Source: Stutzerimonas degradans (GTDB lineage: Bacteria; Pseudomonadota; Gammaproteobacteria; Pseudomonadales; Pseudomonadaceae). Taken from it: DNA of 64,000 nucleotides. The position numbers and the translations under genes were made by a program. Positions 1 to 9,665 of the stretch are shown in pieces. How positions within the stretch are numbered: position 1 is the stretch's first letter; the number at the start of each line of letters is the position of its first letter. Location: positions 124,001-188,000 of the forward strand of contig NZ_JAMOHV010000003.1 of NCBI RefSeq assembly GCF_024448505.1, written 5' to 3'. The notes under the pieces were generated by a model. It searched no databases. It was not told the origin of the DNA and worked only from the letters and a program-made list of their open reading frames with translations.

Positions 1-30
1 CCGAATTTCCTCCCTGGTTGTGAGAGCCTC

Positions 31-519
31 ATGGAACGCTTTCTTGAAAACACCATGTATGCGGCGCGCTGGCTGCTGGCGCCTATCTATTTCGGTCTGG
101 CGTTTGCGCTGTTGGCGCTGGCGATCAAGTTCTTCCAGGAAATATTTCACATCCTGCCGGCGATCCTCGCGCTCAGTGAGGCCGAACTGATCCTCAAGCT
201 GCTGTCGCTGATCGACATGGCGCTGGTTGGCGGTCTGCTCGTGATGGTGATGATTTCCGGCTATGAGAATTTTGTGTCCCAGCTGGATATCGCCGAGGGC
301 AAGGAGAAGCTCGACTGGCTCGGCAAGATGGACTCCGGCTCGCTGAAGATGAAGGTCGCGGCGTCCATCGTCGCGATTTCTTCGATTCACCTGCTGCGCA
401 TGTTCATGGACGCCCAGCAGCTGGAGAGCGAGAAGCTGATGTGGTACGTGATCATTCATCTGACCTTCGTGCTTTCGGCGTTCGTCATGGGCTACCTGGA
501 CAAGCTCACCAAGCACTGA
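31..519 (+). CDS. YqhA/UPF0114 family inner membrane protein
   Basis: This 162-residue protein matches the TIGR00645/YqhA family over its full length. I recognise the opening MERFLEN, the VGGLLVMVM membrane segment, [11 protein letters not shown], and the C-terminal SIHLLR and FVMGYLDKL stretches that E. coli YqhA also has. Three or four membrane helices are visible, at about residues 15-37, 52-75, 108-125 and 135-155. The biochemical role of the family is not known to me. The ATG follows a weak ribosome binding site in a short leader that begins near the window edge. It stands alone before fklB, with 80 bases between. Family assignment is firm; function is open. Confidence 0.92.
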   Translation: MERFLENTMYAARWLLAPIYFGLAFALLALAIKFFQEIFHILPAILALSEAELILKLLSLIDMALVGGLLVMVMISGYENFVSQLDIAEGKEKLDWLGKMDSGSLKMKVAASIVAISSIHLLRMFMDAQQLESEKLMWYVIIHLTFVLSAFVMGYLDKLTKH

Positions 520-599
520 CGTCGTCTGGGTCGCAGGCGCGGAGAGGGCGGCGAGCTGTGCTAGGCTAGCGACCCTTTTTCGCCTTTCGGAGCCTCGGC

Positions 600-1217
600 A
601 TGACCGAACTCAACCTCTCTACCGACGAAACCCGCGTGAGCTACGGCATCGGCCGCCAGCTGGGCGATCAGCTGCGCGACAACCCGCCGCCGGGGGTCAG
701 CCTGGATGCGGTGATCGCCGGTATTCGCGATGCGTTCGCCGGAGCTGCCAGCCAGGTCAGTCCGCAGGAACTCAACGCCAGCTTCGCCGTCATTCGCGAG
801 CGCATGCAGGCCGAAGCGCAGCAGAAGGCCGAGGCGGCTGCTGCCGAGGGGCGCGCCTTCCTGGCTGAAAATGCCCAGCGTGACGGCGTCACGGTGCTGG
901 CGTCCGGCCTGCAATACGAAGTGCTCGTGACCGGTGAGGGCGCTCGACCGACTCGCGAAGACAACGTGCGCACGCATTACCATGGCACCCTGATCGATGG
1001 CAGCGTGTTCGACAGTTCCTACGAGCGCGGCCAGCCGGCCGAATTTCCGGTCGGTGGCGTGATCGCTGGCTGGACCGAGGCTCTGCAGCTGATGAATGCC
1101 GGCAGCAAATGGCGCCTCTACGTGCCCAGCGAACTGGCCTACGGTGCCCAGGGCGTCGGCAGCATCCCGCCGCACAGCGTGCTGGTGTTCGATGTCGAGC
1201 TGCTCGACGTGCTCTGA
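600..1217 (+). CDS. fklB: FKBP-type peptidyl-prolyl cis-trans isomerase, FklB/MIP type
   Basis: The protein accelerates cis-trans isomerisation of X-Pro bonds. It has 205 residues. The helical N-terminal dimerisation region spans about 1-105 and ends in an Ala/Glu-rich helix. The FKBP catalytic domain spans about 110-205, with the hallmark stretches VFDSSYERGQPAEFPV, VIAGWTEAL and AYGAQG. No signal peptide is present, so it should be cytoplasmic like E. coli FklB rather than periplasmic FkpA. The ATG is preceded by GGAG at normal spacing. In P. aeruginosa, as I recall, the same family lies near ispB, which agrees with the neighbours here. Confidence 0.93.
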   Translation: MTELNLSTDETRVSYGIGRQLGDQLRDNPPPGVSLDAVIAGIRDAFAGAASQVSPQELNASFAVIRERMQAEAQQKAEAAAAEGRAFLAENAQRDGVTVLASGLQYEVLVTGEGARPTREDNVRTHYHGTLIDGSVFDSSYERGQPAEFPVGGVIAGWTEALQLMNAGSKWRLYVPSELAYGAQGVGSIPPHSVLVFDVELLDVL

Positions 1218-1250
1218 TTCGCAGGCGGCAGTTCCTGCCGCCTCGCTTCG

Positions 1251-1478
1251 CTACGGGCGCAAGGCCCGGGCATAGCTGTACAGGAACAGGTTGCGTACCT
1301 GTTCCTTGAGCACACAGGGTTCACTGGTGCTCAGCTCGTGCAGATCCAGGTCTCCCTGCTCGCGCAGTTCCTCCAGAGCTTCGCCTTCCAGCGATACGCA
1401 GACTGTTCCCGTTTGCCGGTTGAGTATGCGCAGGTAGGGTTGTGGTCGGTCCAGCCAGGCATCGATCAGATAAGTCAT
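1251..1478 (-). CDS. small protein of unknown function (PA4570-like), probably iron regulated
   Basis: This is a 75-residue protein with no domain I can name. It begins MTYLIDAWLDRPQPYLRI, and the middle is rich in Glu and Leu. It has no signal peptide, membrane segment or cysteine pair. It is downstream of ispB on the same strand, but a hairpin terminator and a Fur-like palindrome lie between them, so it probably has its own promoter. P. aeruginosa has a small gene in the same place beside ispB. The real reading frame is supported by that position, by an AGGTGCCGC-type leader before the ATG, and by the Fur-like site. Confidence 0.72.
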   Translation of the reverse strand: MTYLIDAWLDRPQPYLRILNRQTGTVCVSLEGEALEELREQGDLDLHELSTSEPCVLKEQVRNLFLYSYARALRP

Positions 1479-1501
1479 GCGGCACCTCCAGTTGAATGTA
1501 T

Positions 1502-1522
1502 TAATGAGAATAATTGTTATTC
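1502..1522 (-). promoter_or_regulatory. Fur-like box
   Basis: The palindromic stretch TAATGAGAATAATTGTTATTC lies 24 bases upstream of the start of the small gene ending at 1251. GAATAA-N3-TTATTC symmetry and runs of GATAAT-like hexamers match the Fur consensus. It is AT-rich in an otherwise GC-rich region. This is inferred from sequence only. Confidence 0.65.
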
Positions 1523-1543
1523 GCAGGAGTGCAAGCGCAGAAA

Positions 1544-1568
1544 GACCACCGTGCGAAGGGTGGTCTGG
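1544..1568 (-). terminator. intrinsic terminator of ispB
   Basis: On the minus strand GACCACC pairs with GGTGGTC across an 8-base loop and is followed by TTT. It lies just after the ispB stop codon and before the Fur-like box, separating ispB from the small downstream gene. Confidence 0.6.
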
Positions 1569-1619
1569 AAAAGGAGGGATTGGATTTCGCTAGCGCCGAC
1601 TGGCGCGAAGGTGGCTCGC

Positions 1620-2588
1620 TTAGTGAGTGCGGGCGATGGCGAAACGGCTCAGTTCCACCAGCGCGTCGCGGTAGTGGTTGGCGGGAATGAGTTCCAGGCA
1701 GCCAATGGCGCGCTCGACATGGTTGCGTGCCAGCTGTGCGGTATAGGCCAGTGCACCCGAGGCTTCGACCGCGCTGCGGATGCTTTCCAGATCTTCGACG
1801 CCGCCCTTCTGAATTGCGCGACGAACCAGTTCGGCCTGTTCAGCGGTGCCTTCGCGCATGGTGTAAATCAGCGGCAGCGTTGGTTTACCTTCGGCCAGAT
1901 CGTCGCCGACGTTCTTGCCCAGGGTTTCCGCGTCGCCCTGGTAGTCCAGCAGGTCATCGACCAGCTGGAAGGCGATGCCGAGCTGGTCGCCGAAGGTGCG
2001 CAGGGCTTCGCATTGCTCTGCAGTCGCGCCCGCCAGAGTAGCAGCACTATGGGTGGATGCTTCAAAGAGCATCGCGGTCTTGCCGCGAATCACTTCCATG
2101 TAGATGGCTTCGGTCGTGCTGGCGTCGCGAACCTTCGACAGTTGCAGCACTTCGCCTTCGGCGATCACGCGGGTCGCCTGGGAAATGATGCGCATCACCG
2201 GCATCGAGCCGAGTTCGACCATCATTTCGAACGAGCGGGCATAGAGGAAGTCGCCCACCAGTACGCTCGGCGCATTGCCCCAGAGGGCATTGGCCGTCGA
2301 GCGGCCACGGCGCATGCCGGACATGTCGACTACGTCGTCATGCAGCAGTGTTGAGGTGTGCAGGAACTCGATGATTGCCGCCAGCAGACGCAACTGATCG
2401 CCCTGATGCCCCAGCGCGCTGCCGCTGAGCAGCACGAGCAGCGGGCGCAGACGCTTGCCGCCCGCCGAGGTGATATAGTCCCCGATCTTTTCCACCAGCG
2501 GAACGCGCGAGGTCAGTTGCTTGCGAATGATGCCGTCGACAGCGGCAAAATCGTCGGCCACTACCTGGTAGAAAGACTGGGGTTGCAT
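1620..2588 (-). CDS. ispB: polyprenyl (octaprenyl-type) diphosphate synthase
   Basis: The enzyme elongates farnesyl diphosphate with isopentenyl diphosphate to make the side chain of ubiquinone. It has 322 residues. Both aspartate-rich motifs are visible: DDVVD in HTSTLLHDDVVDMSGMRRG and DDLLD in QLVDDLLDYQGD. GGKRLRPLLVLL near the N-terminus is the substrate-binding start of the family. It is transcribed away from rplU, and the 242-base gap between them holds both promoters. The product would serve the ubiquinone pathway whose anaerobic steps (ubiUVT) are encoded at 40-42.5 kb. Confidence 0.95.
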   Translation of the reverse strand: MQPQSFYQVVADDFAAVDGIIRKQLTSRVPLVEKIGDYITSAGGKRLRPLLVLLSGSALGHQGDQLRLLAAIIEFLHTSTLLHDDVVDMSGMRRGRSTANALWGNAPSVLVGDFLYARSFEMMVELGSMPVMRIISQATRVIAEGEVLQLSKVRDASTTEAIYMEVIRGKTAMLFEASTHSAATLAGATAEQCEALRTFGDQLGIAFQLVDDLLDYQGDAETLGKNVGDDLAEGKPTLPLIYTMREGTAEQAELVRRAIQKGGVEDLESIRSAVEASGALAYTAQLARNHVERAIGCLELIPANHYRDALVELSRFAIARTH

Positions 2589-2661
2589 CAGGGACTCCTC
2601 GCAGATTGCGCGGCATGCTATGAGCCGGCTCTGGCACTGTCAAGGCGAGCGCCACCGGGCC

Positions 2662-2690
2662 TTGCGTCACCCCTGTCGCGTGCGTACAAT
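2662..2690 (+). promoter_or_regulatory. probable promoter of rplU-rpmA
   Basis: TTGCGT and TACAAT are separated by 17 bases, 140 bases before rplU and in the gap that also serves ispB. The -10 matches 5 of 6 consensus bases, the -35 only 3 of 6. Confidence 0.4.
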
Positions 2691-2830
2691 CGCGGACCCT
2701 GAACTTTCCCCACGGGCATTTCCCTGCCTTACGCAATTGCACGGGCGTCTCATCCGGCCCCATGCAGCCATGCCAGCTACCAATACCTTCTATAAAGCGC
2801 TGGGTGAGCAGGATTAACGGAGATACACAG

Positions 2831-3142
2831 ATGTACGCAGTTATCGTGACCGGCGGCAAGCAATACAAGGTTGCCGAAGGCGAATACCTCAAGATTGAAA
2901 AACTCGAAGTTCCGACTGGCGAAGCTGTCACTTTTGACCGCGTTCTGCTGGTTGGCAACGGCGACGACGTGAAGATCGGCGCTCCGGTGGTCGATGGTGC
3001 CAAGGTTACCGCCGAGGTGGTTGCCCAGGGTCGCCATGACAAGGTCACCATCATCAAGTTCCGTCGTCGTAAGCACCACATGAAGCGTCAGGGCCACCGT
3101 CAGTGGTTCACTGAGGTCAAAATCACCGGTATTCAGGGCTAA
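2831..3142 (+). CDS. rplU: 50S ribosomal protein L21
   Basis: The protein binds 23S rRNA in the large ribosomal subunit. It has 103 residues, the usual length. The opening [14 protein letters not shown] and the [14 protein letters not shown] basic stretch with TGI near the end are diagnostic. An upstream in-frame ATG exists at 2762, but the ATG at 2831 follows ACGGAGATACACAG and gives the conserved N-terminus. It is followed by rpmA after 35 bases, the universal L21-L27 pair. Confidence 0.98.
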   Translation: MYAVIVTGGKQYKVAEGEYLKIEKLEVPTGEAVTFDRVLLVGNGDDVKIGAPVVDGAKVTAEVVAQGRHDKVTIIKFRRRKHHMKRQGHRQWFTEVKITGIQG

Positions 3143-3177
3143 TCGGGCCTGAATCCCCCTACAGGAGTATTGAACTC

Positions 3178-3435
3178 ATGGCACACAAAAAAGCTGGCGG
3201 TAGTACCCGCAACGGTCGCGATTCTGAAAGCAAACGCCTTGGTGTGAAGATGTTTGGTGGCCAGGTCATCAAGGCCGGCAACATCATCGTTCGCCAGCGC
3301 GGCACCCAGTTCCACGCCGGTTATGGCGTTGGCATGGGCAAGGATCACACGCTCTTCGCCAAGGTCGAAGGTGTGGTCAAATTCGAAGTGAAGGGCGCTT
3401 TTGGCCGTCGCTACGTGAGCGTCGTCGCAGCCTAA
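3178..3435 (+). CDS. rpmA: 50S ribosomal protein L27
   Basis: The protein is a large-subunit component whose N-terminal tail reaches toward the peptidyl transferase centre. It has 85 residues and starts [19 protein letters not shown], the classic L27 start without the Firmicutes-type cleaved extension. [20 protein letters not shown] is also conserved. AGGAG precedes the ATG. It is cotranscribed with rplU and followed by a strong terminator, which separates it from obg. Confidence 0.98.
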   Translation: MAHKKAGGSTRNGRDSESKRLGVKMFGGQVIKAGNIIVRQRGTQFHAGYGVGMGKDHTLFAKVEGVVKFEVKGAFGRRYVSVVAA

Positions 3436-3450
3436 CTGCGGCGTTGCTGG

Positions 3451-3481
3451 AAAAGCCCTGTCATGCGACGGGGCTTTTTTG
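3451..3481 (+). terminator. intrinsic terminator after rpmA
   Basis: AAAAGCCC and GGGCTTTTTT form a stem that can extend through TGTC/GACG, with a run of six T residues. It lies 16 bases after the rpmA stop codon. Confidence 0.9.
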
Positions 3482-3561
3482 TTTCTGTATCCTGTGAGGC
3501 TCTTGCAAAGGGCTGTGTGGCTCAGGCGTTTTTGCAAGATCCTTACGTTTCTGTTTCCTAA

Positions 3562-4806
<1,245 letters not shown>

Positions 4807-4906
4807 GTTCGGGCGCACGGCAAGCAGGTTCGGGTGAGAAGTCGGGAAGGCGTGCTCATGCGCGGCCGCCCCGGAAAGGTTTTGGCCGAATGACAAGGCG
4901 GGAACG

Positions 4907-6025
4907 ATGCGGGACAAGGTGAGCGGTGCGCGGCGCTGGGTGGTGAAGATCGGCAGTGCGCTGCTGACCGCCGATGGGCGTGGTCTCGATCAGGCGGCAA
5001 TGGCCGTCTGGGTGGATCAGATGGTGGCCTTGCGTGCTGCCGGTGTCGAGCTGGTACTGGTGTCGTCTGGCGCGGTGGCTGCCGGCATGAGCCGTCTGGG
5101 TTGGGCGGCGCGGCCGAAGGCGGTGCACGAGTTGCAGGCGGCTGCGGCGGTCGGGCAGATGGGCTTGATCCGTGCGTGGGAGTCGAGTTTTGCGCGTTGC
5201 GATCAACAGACTGCGCAGATTCTGGTCACTCATGACGACCTTTCCGATCGCAAGCGCTACCTGAATGCGCGCAGCACGCTGCGCACGCTGATCGATCTCG
5301 GTGTGGTGCCGGTCATCAATGAGAACGATACCGTAGTCACCGACGAAATCCGCTTTGGCGACAACGACACGCTTGCTGCGTTGGTGGCCAATCTGGTCGA
5401 AGCCGATTTGCTGGTCATTCTTACCGATCGCGACGGCATGTTCGATGCTGATCCTCGGACCAATCCTGATGCCAATCTCATCAGTGAGGCGCGTGCCGAC
5501 GATCCGGCGCTGGATGCCGTTGCCGGTGGTACCGGGGGTGCGCTGGGGCGCGGCGGCATGCAGACCAAGTTGCGCGCGGCGCGACTGGCGGCGCGCTCCG
5601 GTGCGCATACCGTGATTGTCGGCGGGCGCATCGAGCAGGTGCTTGCGCGGCTCAAGTCTGGCGAACGCCTGGGTACGTTGCTCGCGCCGGAGTGCAGTCG
5701 GCATGCGGCGCGCAAGCAGTGGCTGGCGGGGCACCTGCAGACGCGCGGTACTCTGACGCTGGATGAAGGGGCCGTGTATGCGCTGCGCCAGGGCAATCGC
5801 AGCCTCCTGCCGGTTGGCGTGAAGGCGGTGCAGGGCAGTTTTCGTCGCGGTGAGATGGTGGTCTGTGTCGGTCCGCGGGGCGAGGAGGTTGCGCGCGGGC
5901 TGGTGAATTACAGCGTTGCCGAGGCGCAGCGAATCCTCGGGCGCCCATCGGATGAGATCGAAAAGTTGCTCGGCTATGTCGATGAGCCGGAGCTGGTGCA
6001 TCGCGACAACATGATTCTGGTCTGA
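4907..6025 (+). CDS. proB: glutamate 5-kinase
   Basis: The enzyme phosphorylates glutamate as the first step of proline synthesis. It has 372 residues. The amino-acid-kinase domain spans about 1-260, with [29 protein letters not shown] and [12 protein letters not shown]. The C-terminal PUA domain spans about 275-360. Length and domains match the Pseudomonas enzyme. It follows obg, the usual Pseudomonas order, and is followed after 7 bases by creA, so the two are probably cotranscribed. Confidence 0.97.
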   Translation: MRDKVSGARRWVVKIGSALLTADGRGLDQAAMAVWVDQMVALRAAGVELVLVSSGAVAAGMSRLGWAARPKAVHELQAAAAVGQMGLIRAWESSFARCDQQTAQILVTHDDLSDRKRYLNARSTLRTLIDLGVVPVINENDTVVTDEIRFGDNDTLAALVANLVEADLLVILTDRDGMFDADPRTNPDANLISEARADDPALDAVAGGTGGALGRGGMQTKLRAARLAARSGAHTVIVGGRIEQVLARLKSGERLGTLLAPECSRHAARKQWLAGHLQTRGTLTLDEGAVYALRQGNRSLLPVGVKAVQGSFRRGEMVVCVGPRGEEVARGLVNYSVAEAQRILGRPSDEIEKLLGYVDEPELVHRDNMILV

Positions 6026-6032
6026 GGTGGCT

Positions 6033-6497
6033 ATGCGTGCGGCTTTCGTGGGGCTGGCGGCGGGGCTGGCGTTTTCGGGTCTGGCAATGGCGGAAGAAAT
6101 CGGTTCGGTCGATACGGTATTCAAGTGGCTCGGGCCGAATCACAAGATCGTGGTCGAGGCTTTCGACGATCCTAAAGTTGCGGGTGTGACCTGTTATCTG
6201 TCGCGCGCAAAAACCGGCGGAATCAAAGGTGGACTCGGGTTGGCTGAGGATCGGGCCGAGGCCTCGATCGCCTGTCGTCAGGTCGGGCCGATTCGCTTTG
6301 CCGAGAAGCTCGAGGATGGTGAGGTGGTCTTCAAGGAGCGGACGTCGCTGGTGTTCAAGACCATGCAGGTGGTGCGCTTCTTCGATGAGTCCCGCAACAC
6401 TTTGGTGTATCTGGTCTATAGCGATCGCGTGATTGAGGGTAGCCCGCAGAATGCGGTGACGGCGATCCCTGTGCTGCCCTGGCCGACTGCCCGTTGA
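6033..6497 (+). CDS. creA: CreA family periplasmic protein
   Basis: This is a 154-residue exported protein of the CreA family, whose function is not known. A signal peptide covers about residues 1-18 ([18 protein letters not shown], cleavage before EEIG). Conserved stretches are [37 protein letters not shown] and the paired Cys of [10 protein letters not shown]. The ATG at 6033 follows GAGGTGGCT; an in-frame GTG lies 6 bases upstream. It ends at a bidirectional terminator shared with rpsT. Confidence 0.93.
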   Translation: MRAAFVGLAAGLAFSGLAMAEEIGSVDTVFKWLGPNHKIVVEAFDDPKVAGVTCYLSRAKTGGIKGGLGLAEDRAEASIACRQVGPIRFAEKLEDGEVVFKERTSLVFKTMQVVRFFDESRNTLVYLVYSDRVIEGSPQNAVTAIPVLPWPTAR

Positions 6498-6533
6498 TTG
6501 GGCTGGCGGCGCCTAAGACAAAAGCGAAGACAT

Positions 6534-6562
6534 GAAAAAACCGGCGCTAGGCCGGCTTTTTC
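6534..6562. terminator. bidirectional terminator between creA and rpsT
   Basis: AAAAAACCGGC, a short GCTAG loop and GCCGGCTTTTTC give a stem with A residues on one side and T residues on the other. The hairpin can end transcripts of both convergent genes. Confidence 0.85.
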
Positions 6563-6580
6563 AAAGAACTTGCAGCGTAA

Positions 6581-6859
6581 TCAGGCTGCAGCAGCTTCGC
6601 CGAGGGCCTTGATGTGGCCGTTCAGGCGGCTCTTGTGACGAGCAGCTTTGTTCTTGTGAATGATGCCTTTGTCGGCCATGCGGTCGATGACCGGTACGGC
6701 TGCGGTGTAGGCTGCGCGGGCCTTGTCCAGGTCTTTGGCGTCGATGGCCTTGACCACATTCTTGATGTAGGTGCGGACCATGGAGCGCAAGCTGGCGTTG
6801 TGGCTGCGACGCTTCTCAGCCTGAATTGCGCGTTTTTTGGCGGAAGGGCTGTTGGCCAC
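6581..6859 (-). CDS. rpsT: 30S ribosomal protein S20
   Basis: The protein binds 16S rRNA in the small subunit. It has 92 residues. It begins with [17 protein letters not shown] after the start residue and contains [13 protein letters not shown] and the basic [12 protein letters not shown] stretch. No ATG gives this N-terminus. The start is GTG at 6859, preceded by GAGGAG at seven bases. GTG starts are known for S20 in other bacteria. A sigma-70 promoter with perfect TTGACA is visible upstream. Confidence 0.97.
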   Translation of the reverse strand: MANSPSAKKRAIQAEKRRSHNASLRSMVRTYIKNVVKAIDAKDLDKARAAYTAAVPVIDRMADKGIIHKNKAARHKSRLNGHIKALGEAAAA

Positions 6860-6908
6860 CGTCGAACTCCTCGAAAACGTGGGGATTGCAAAGCAAATAA
6901 GGCCGCGA

Positions 6909-6937
6909 ATCATGCCGATGCGTCGCGCGCTTGTCAA
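6909..6937 (-). promoter_or_regulatory. sigma-70 promoter of rpsT
   Basis: On the minus strand TTGACA (6932-6937) and CATGAT (6909-6914) are separated by exactly 17 bases. The start codon lies about 50 bases downstream. The -35 is perfect and the -10 matches 4 of 6. Confidence 0.7.
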
Positions 6938-7080
6938 GCCTATGTCGTAGAGGTCGCGAGGCTGGTCGGACAGGTGGGCGGCGGCTAAACTCGCCGCCTC
7001 GTTGCGTGTCGTATCTGGCCAACGAACCGGCTGACGCGCCGCGCCATGCCGAATACCCGCTGCGATTCCAGGAAAGACTG

Positions 7081-8628
7081 ATGTCCGAAAACAACGGCAA
7101 GGGCGGATTGTTGCGCTCCAGCGCGGTGGTCAGTGTCATGACGCTGCTGTCGCGCGTGCTGGGCATGGTACGCGATATGGTCGTGGCCAGCTATTTTGGC
7201 TCCGGGGCGGCGGCGGATGCCTTCTTCATTGCCTTCAAGATTCCCAACTTTCTGCGCCGGCTTTTCGCCGAAGGAGCCTTCGCCCAGGCGTTTGTGCCGG
7301 TGCTTTCGGAGTATCGCGCCAAGCGCTCCCTGGCGGAGGTCAAGCAGCTGGTCGATCGCACGGCTGGCATGCTCGGTCTGGTGCTGACCGGCCTGACCGC
7401 CGTGGGCGTGCTGTTTGCGCCCTATGTGGTGATGGTATTCGCGCCGGGCTTTCATGACGATCCGGCGAAGATGCAGCTGGCCGGCGAGCTGTTGCGAATC
7501 ACCTTTCCCTATCTGCTGTTGATTTCGCTGACCGCTTTCACTTCCGGCGTGCTCAACAGCTACGGGCATTTTGCTGTACCCGGCTTCACTCCCGTGCTGC
7601 TGAATGTCTGCATGATCGTGTCGGTGGTGTTCCTGACGCCGTATTTCGATCAGCCGGTGATGGCGCTGGCCTGGGGGGTATTCATTGCCGGCTTTGCCCA
7701 GCTGACGTTCCAGTTGCCTTACGTGGCGAAGCTGGGATTGCTACCCCGGCCCAGGTTCAAGCCGGGCGACGAAGGGGTACGGCGGATCATGTTGCTGATG
7801 GTGCCGGCATTGTTCGGTGTGTCGGTCAGCCAGATCAACCTGTTGCTGGATACTGTGCTGGCCTCTTTCCTGCAGACCGGCAGTGTCTCTTGGTTGTACT
7901 ACGCCGACCGCCTGTCCGAGTTGCCGTTGGGCGCGTTCGGTATCGCCATCGGTACGGTGATTCTGCCCAGTCTGTCGCGTCAGCATGCCAGTGACGATCC
8001 GCAGGCGTTCTCCTCCACGCTCGACTGGGCGCTGCGGATGGTCCTGCTGGTGGGCGTGCCTGCCGCGCTGGCGCTCGGCATCCTTACCGAGCCGATGATC
8101 GCCGGGCTGTTCTTTTACGGGGCGATGACAGAGGAAGCCGTGGTCCAGTCGGCTCGCGCGTTGCAGGCGTACTCGCTCGGCGTGCTGGCATTCATGCTGA
8201 TCAAAGTGCTGGCCCCGGGATTCTTCGCTCGTCAGGATCTGAAGACGCCGGTGCGCGTGGCGATCATCTGCATGGTCGCGAACATGGTGATGAATCTGAT
8301 CCTGATCTGGCCGCTCAAGCACGTCGGTCTGGCGCTGGCGACCTCGCTGTCGTCGATGCTGAACGCGTTCCTGCTGTTCTGGGGGCTCTACAAGATCGGC
8401 GTCTATCGACCCGCCGCCGGGTGGTGGCTGTTTGCGCTGCGCCTGGCTGGCGGCTGCGCCGCTATGGTGGCGGTGGTCTGGTGGCTCAATGTGCCCTCGT
8501 CAGAATGGTTCGCCTGGGGTTGGCAGCAGCGGGCGCTGCGTCTGACGCTGCTGATTTGTGCCGGGTTGGCGGCGTTCGTCGCCGGCCTGGTGATGCTCGG
8601 TCTGCGACCGCGGCATTTTCGCCACTGA
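7081..8628 (+). CDS. murJ: lipid II flippase MurJ (MviN)
   Basis: The protein flips lipid II across the inner membrane for peptidoglycan synthesis. It has 515 residues with about 14 membrane helices. Family landmarks are [43 protein letters not shown] and [19 protein letters not shown]. The chosen ATG follows CCAGGAAAGACTG; the frame is open further upstream without a better start. It is divergent from rpsT and followed by ribF, the Pseudomonas order. Confidence 0.96.
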   Translation: MSENNGKGGLLRSSAVVSVMTLLSRVLGMVRDMVVASYFGSGAAADAFFIAFKIPNFLRRLFAEGAFAQAFVPVLSEYRAKRSLAEVKQLVDRTAGMLGLVLTGLTAVGVLFAPYVVMVFAPGFHDDPAKMQLAGELLRITFPYLLLISLTAFTSGVLNSYGHFAVPGFTPVLLNVCMIVSVVFLTPYFDQPVMALAWGVFIAGFAQLTFQLPYVAKLGLLPRPRFKPGDEGVRRIMLLMVPALFGVSVSQINLLLDTVLASFLQTGSVSWLYYADRLSELPLGAFGIAIGTVILPSLSRQHASDDPQAFSSTLDWALRMVLLVGVPAALALGILTEPMIAGLFFYGAMTEEAVVQSARALQAYSLGVLAFMLIKVLAPGFFARQDLKTPVRVAIICMVANMVMNLILIWPLKHVGLALATSLSSMLNAFLLFWGLYKIGVYRPAAGWWLFALRLAGGCAAMVAVVWWLNVPSSEWFAWGWQQRALRLTLLICAGLAAFVAGLVMLGLRPRHFRH

Positions 8629-8678
8629 TCGCACCGGGCGGTGGGGAGCAAACCTGTCCGGGATGCTCCGCACATGCG

Positions 8679-8684
8679 TATAAT
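8679..8684 (+). promoter_or_regulatory. possible -10 element of ribF promoter
   Basis: A perfect TATAAT lies in the 83-base gap between murJ and ribF, 28 bases before the ribF start codon. No good -35 hexamer is seen at the usual spacing. Confidence 0.35.
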
Positions 8685-8711
8685 CGGCCACTTTTCAAGC
8701 AAGAAGTGCGT

Positions 8712-9665
8712 ATGCAGCTGGTTCGAGGCCTTCACAACCTGCGCCCCCGGCATCGGGGTTGCGTCGCCACCATCGGCAACTTCGACGGCGTGCACCGGGG
8801 GCATCAGGCCATCCTGGCGCGTCTGCGCGAGCGTGCGGCCGAATTGGGGGTGCCCAGCTGCGTGGTCATCTTCGAGCCACAGCCGCGTGAGTTCTTCGCC
8901 CCGGACAAGGCGCCGGCGCGCCTGACCCGTCTGCGCGAAAAGCTCTGCCTGCTGAGCGAGCAGGGCGTCGACCGGGTGCTGTGCCTGGCCTTCAATCGGC
9001 GCCTGCGCGAACTGAGTGCCGCCGAGTTCGTTCATGCCACGCTCGTGCAGGGCCTGGGCGTGCGTCATCTGGAGGTGGGGGACGACTTCCGCTTCGGTTG
9101 CGACCGCGCCGGCGACTTCGATTTTCTGCGCAAGGCCGGCGCTGCCGAGGGCTTCACCGTCGAGGCGGCCACCACCATCGAGGTGGATGGCGAACGGGTC
9201 AGCAGCACGCGCGTGCGTCAGGCATTGGCTGACGGCGATCTGGAGGCGGCCGAGGCGCTGCTGGGCCGGCCGTTCAGCCTGGGTGGACGGGTCATGCATG
9301 GGCAGAAGCTCGGCCGCCAGCTCGGCGCGCCAACCGCCAACATCCAGCTCAAGCGCCGCAGCACGCCGCTGAACGGGGTGTTCGTGGTCAGCCTGGAGCT
9401 GGAAGGCCAGCAACTGACCGGCGTTGCCAACATTGGCACGCGTCCCTCCGTCGAAAGCGATGGCAAGCCGCATCTGGAAGTGCATCTGCTGGACTACCAG
9501 GGCGACCTGTACGGCCGGCGGGTATGCGTAACCTTTCATCGCAAGCTGCGCGACGAGCAGCGTTTCGCCTCGCTGGAGGCACTCAAGACGGCGATAGATG
9601 CGGATATCGCTGCCGCCCGTGATTATTGGCGGGCTTCACTCACCCACGAGTCAGGACTGAAATGA
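8712..9665 (+). CDS. ribF: bifunctional riboflavin kinase / FAD synthetase
   Basis: The enzyme makes FMN and then FAD from riboflavin. It has 317 residues. The N-terminal adenylyltransferase domain carries [17 protein letters not shown] and [10 protein letters not shown]. The C-terminal kinase domain carries [19 protein letters not shown] and [10 protein letters not shown]. The ATG at 8712 gives the conserved [10 protein letters not shown] start. The stop codon overlaps the ileS start in an ATGA arrangement, so translation of the two is probably coupled. Confidence 0.97.
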   Translation: MQLVRGLHNLRPRHRGCVATIGNFDGVHRGHQAILARLRERAAELGVPSCVVIFEPQPREFFAPDKAPARLTRLREKLCLLSEQGVDRVLCLAFNRRLRELSAAEFVHATLVQGLGVRHLEVGDDFRFGCDRAGDFDFLRKAGAAEGFTVEAATTIEVDGERVSSTRVRQALADGDLEAAEALLGRPFSLGGRVMHGQKLGRQLGAPTANIQLKRRSTPLNGVFVVSLELEGQQLTGVANIGTRPSVESDGKPHLEVHLLDYQGDLYGRRVCVTFHRKLRDEQRFASLEALKTAIDADIAAARDYWRASLTHESGLK

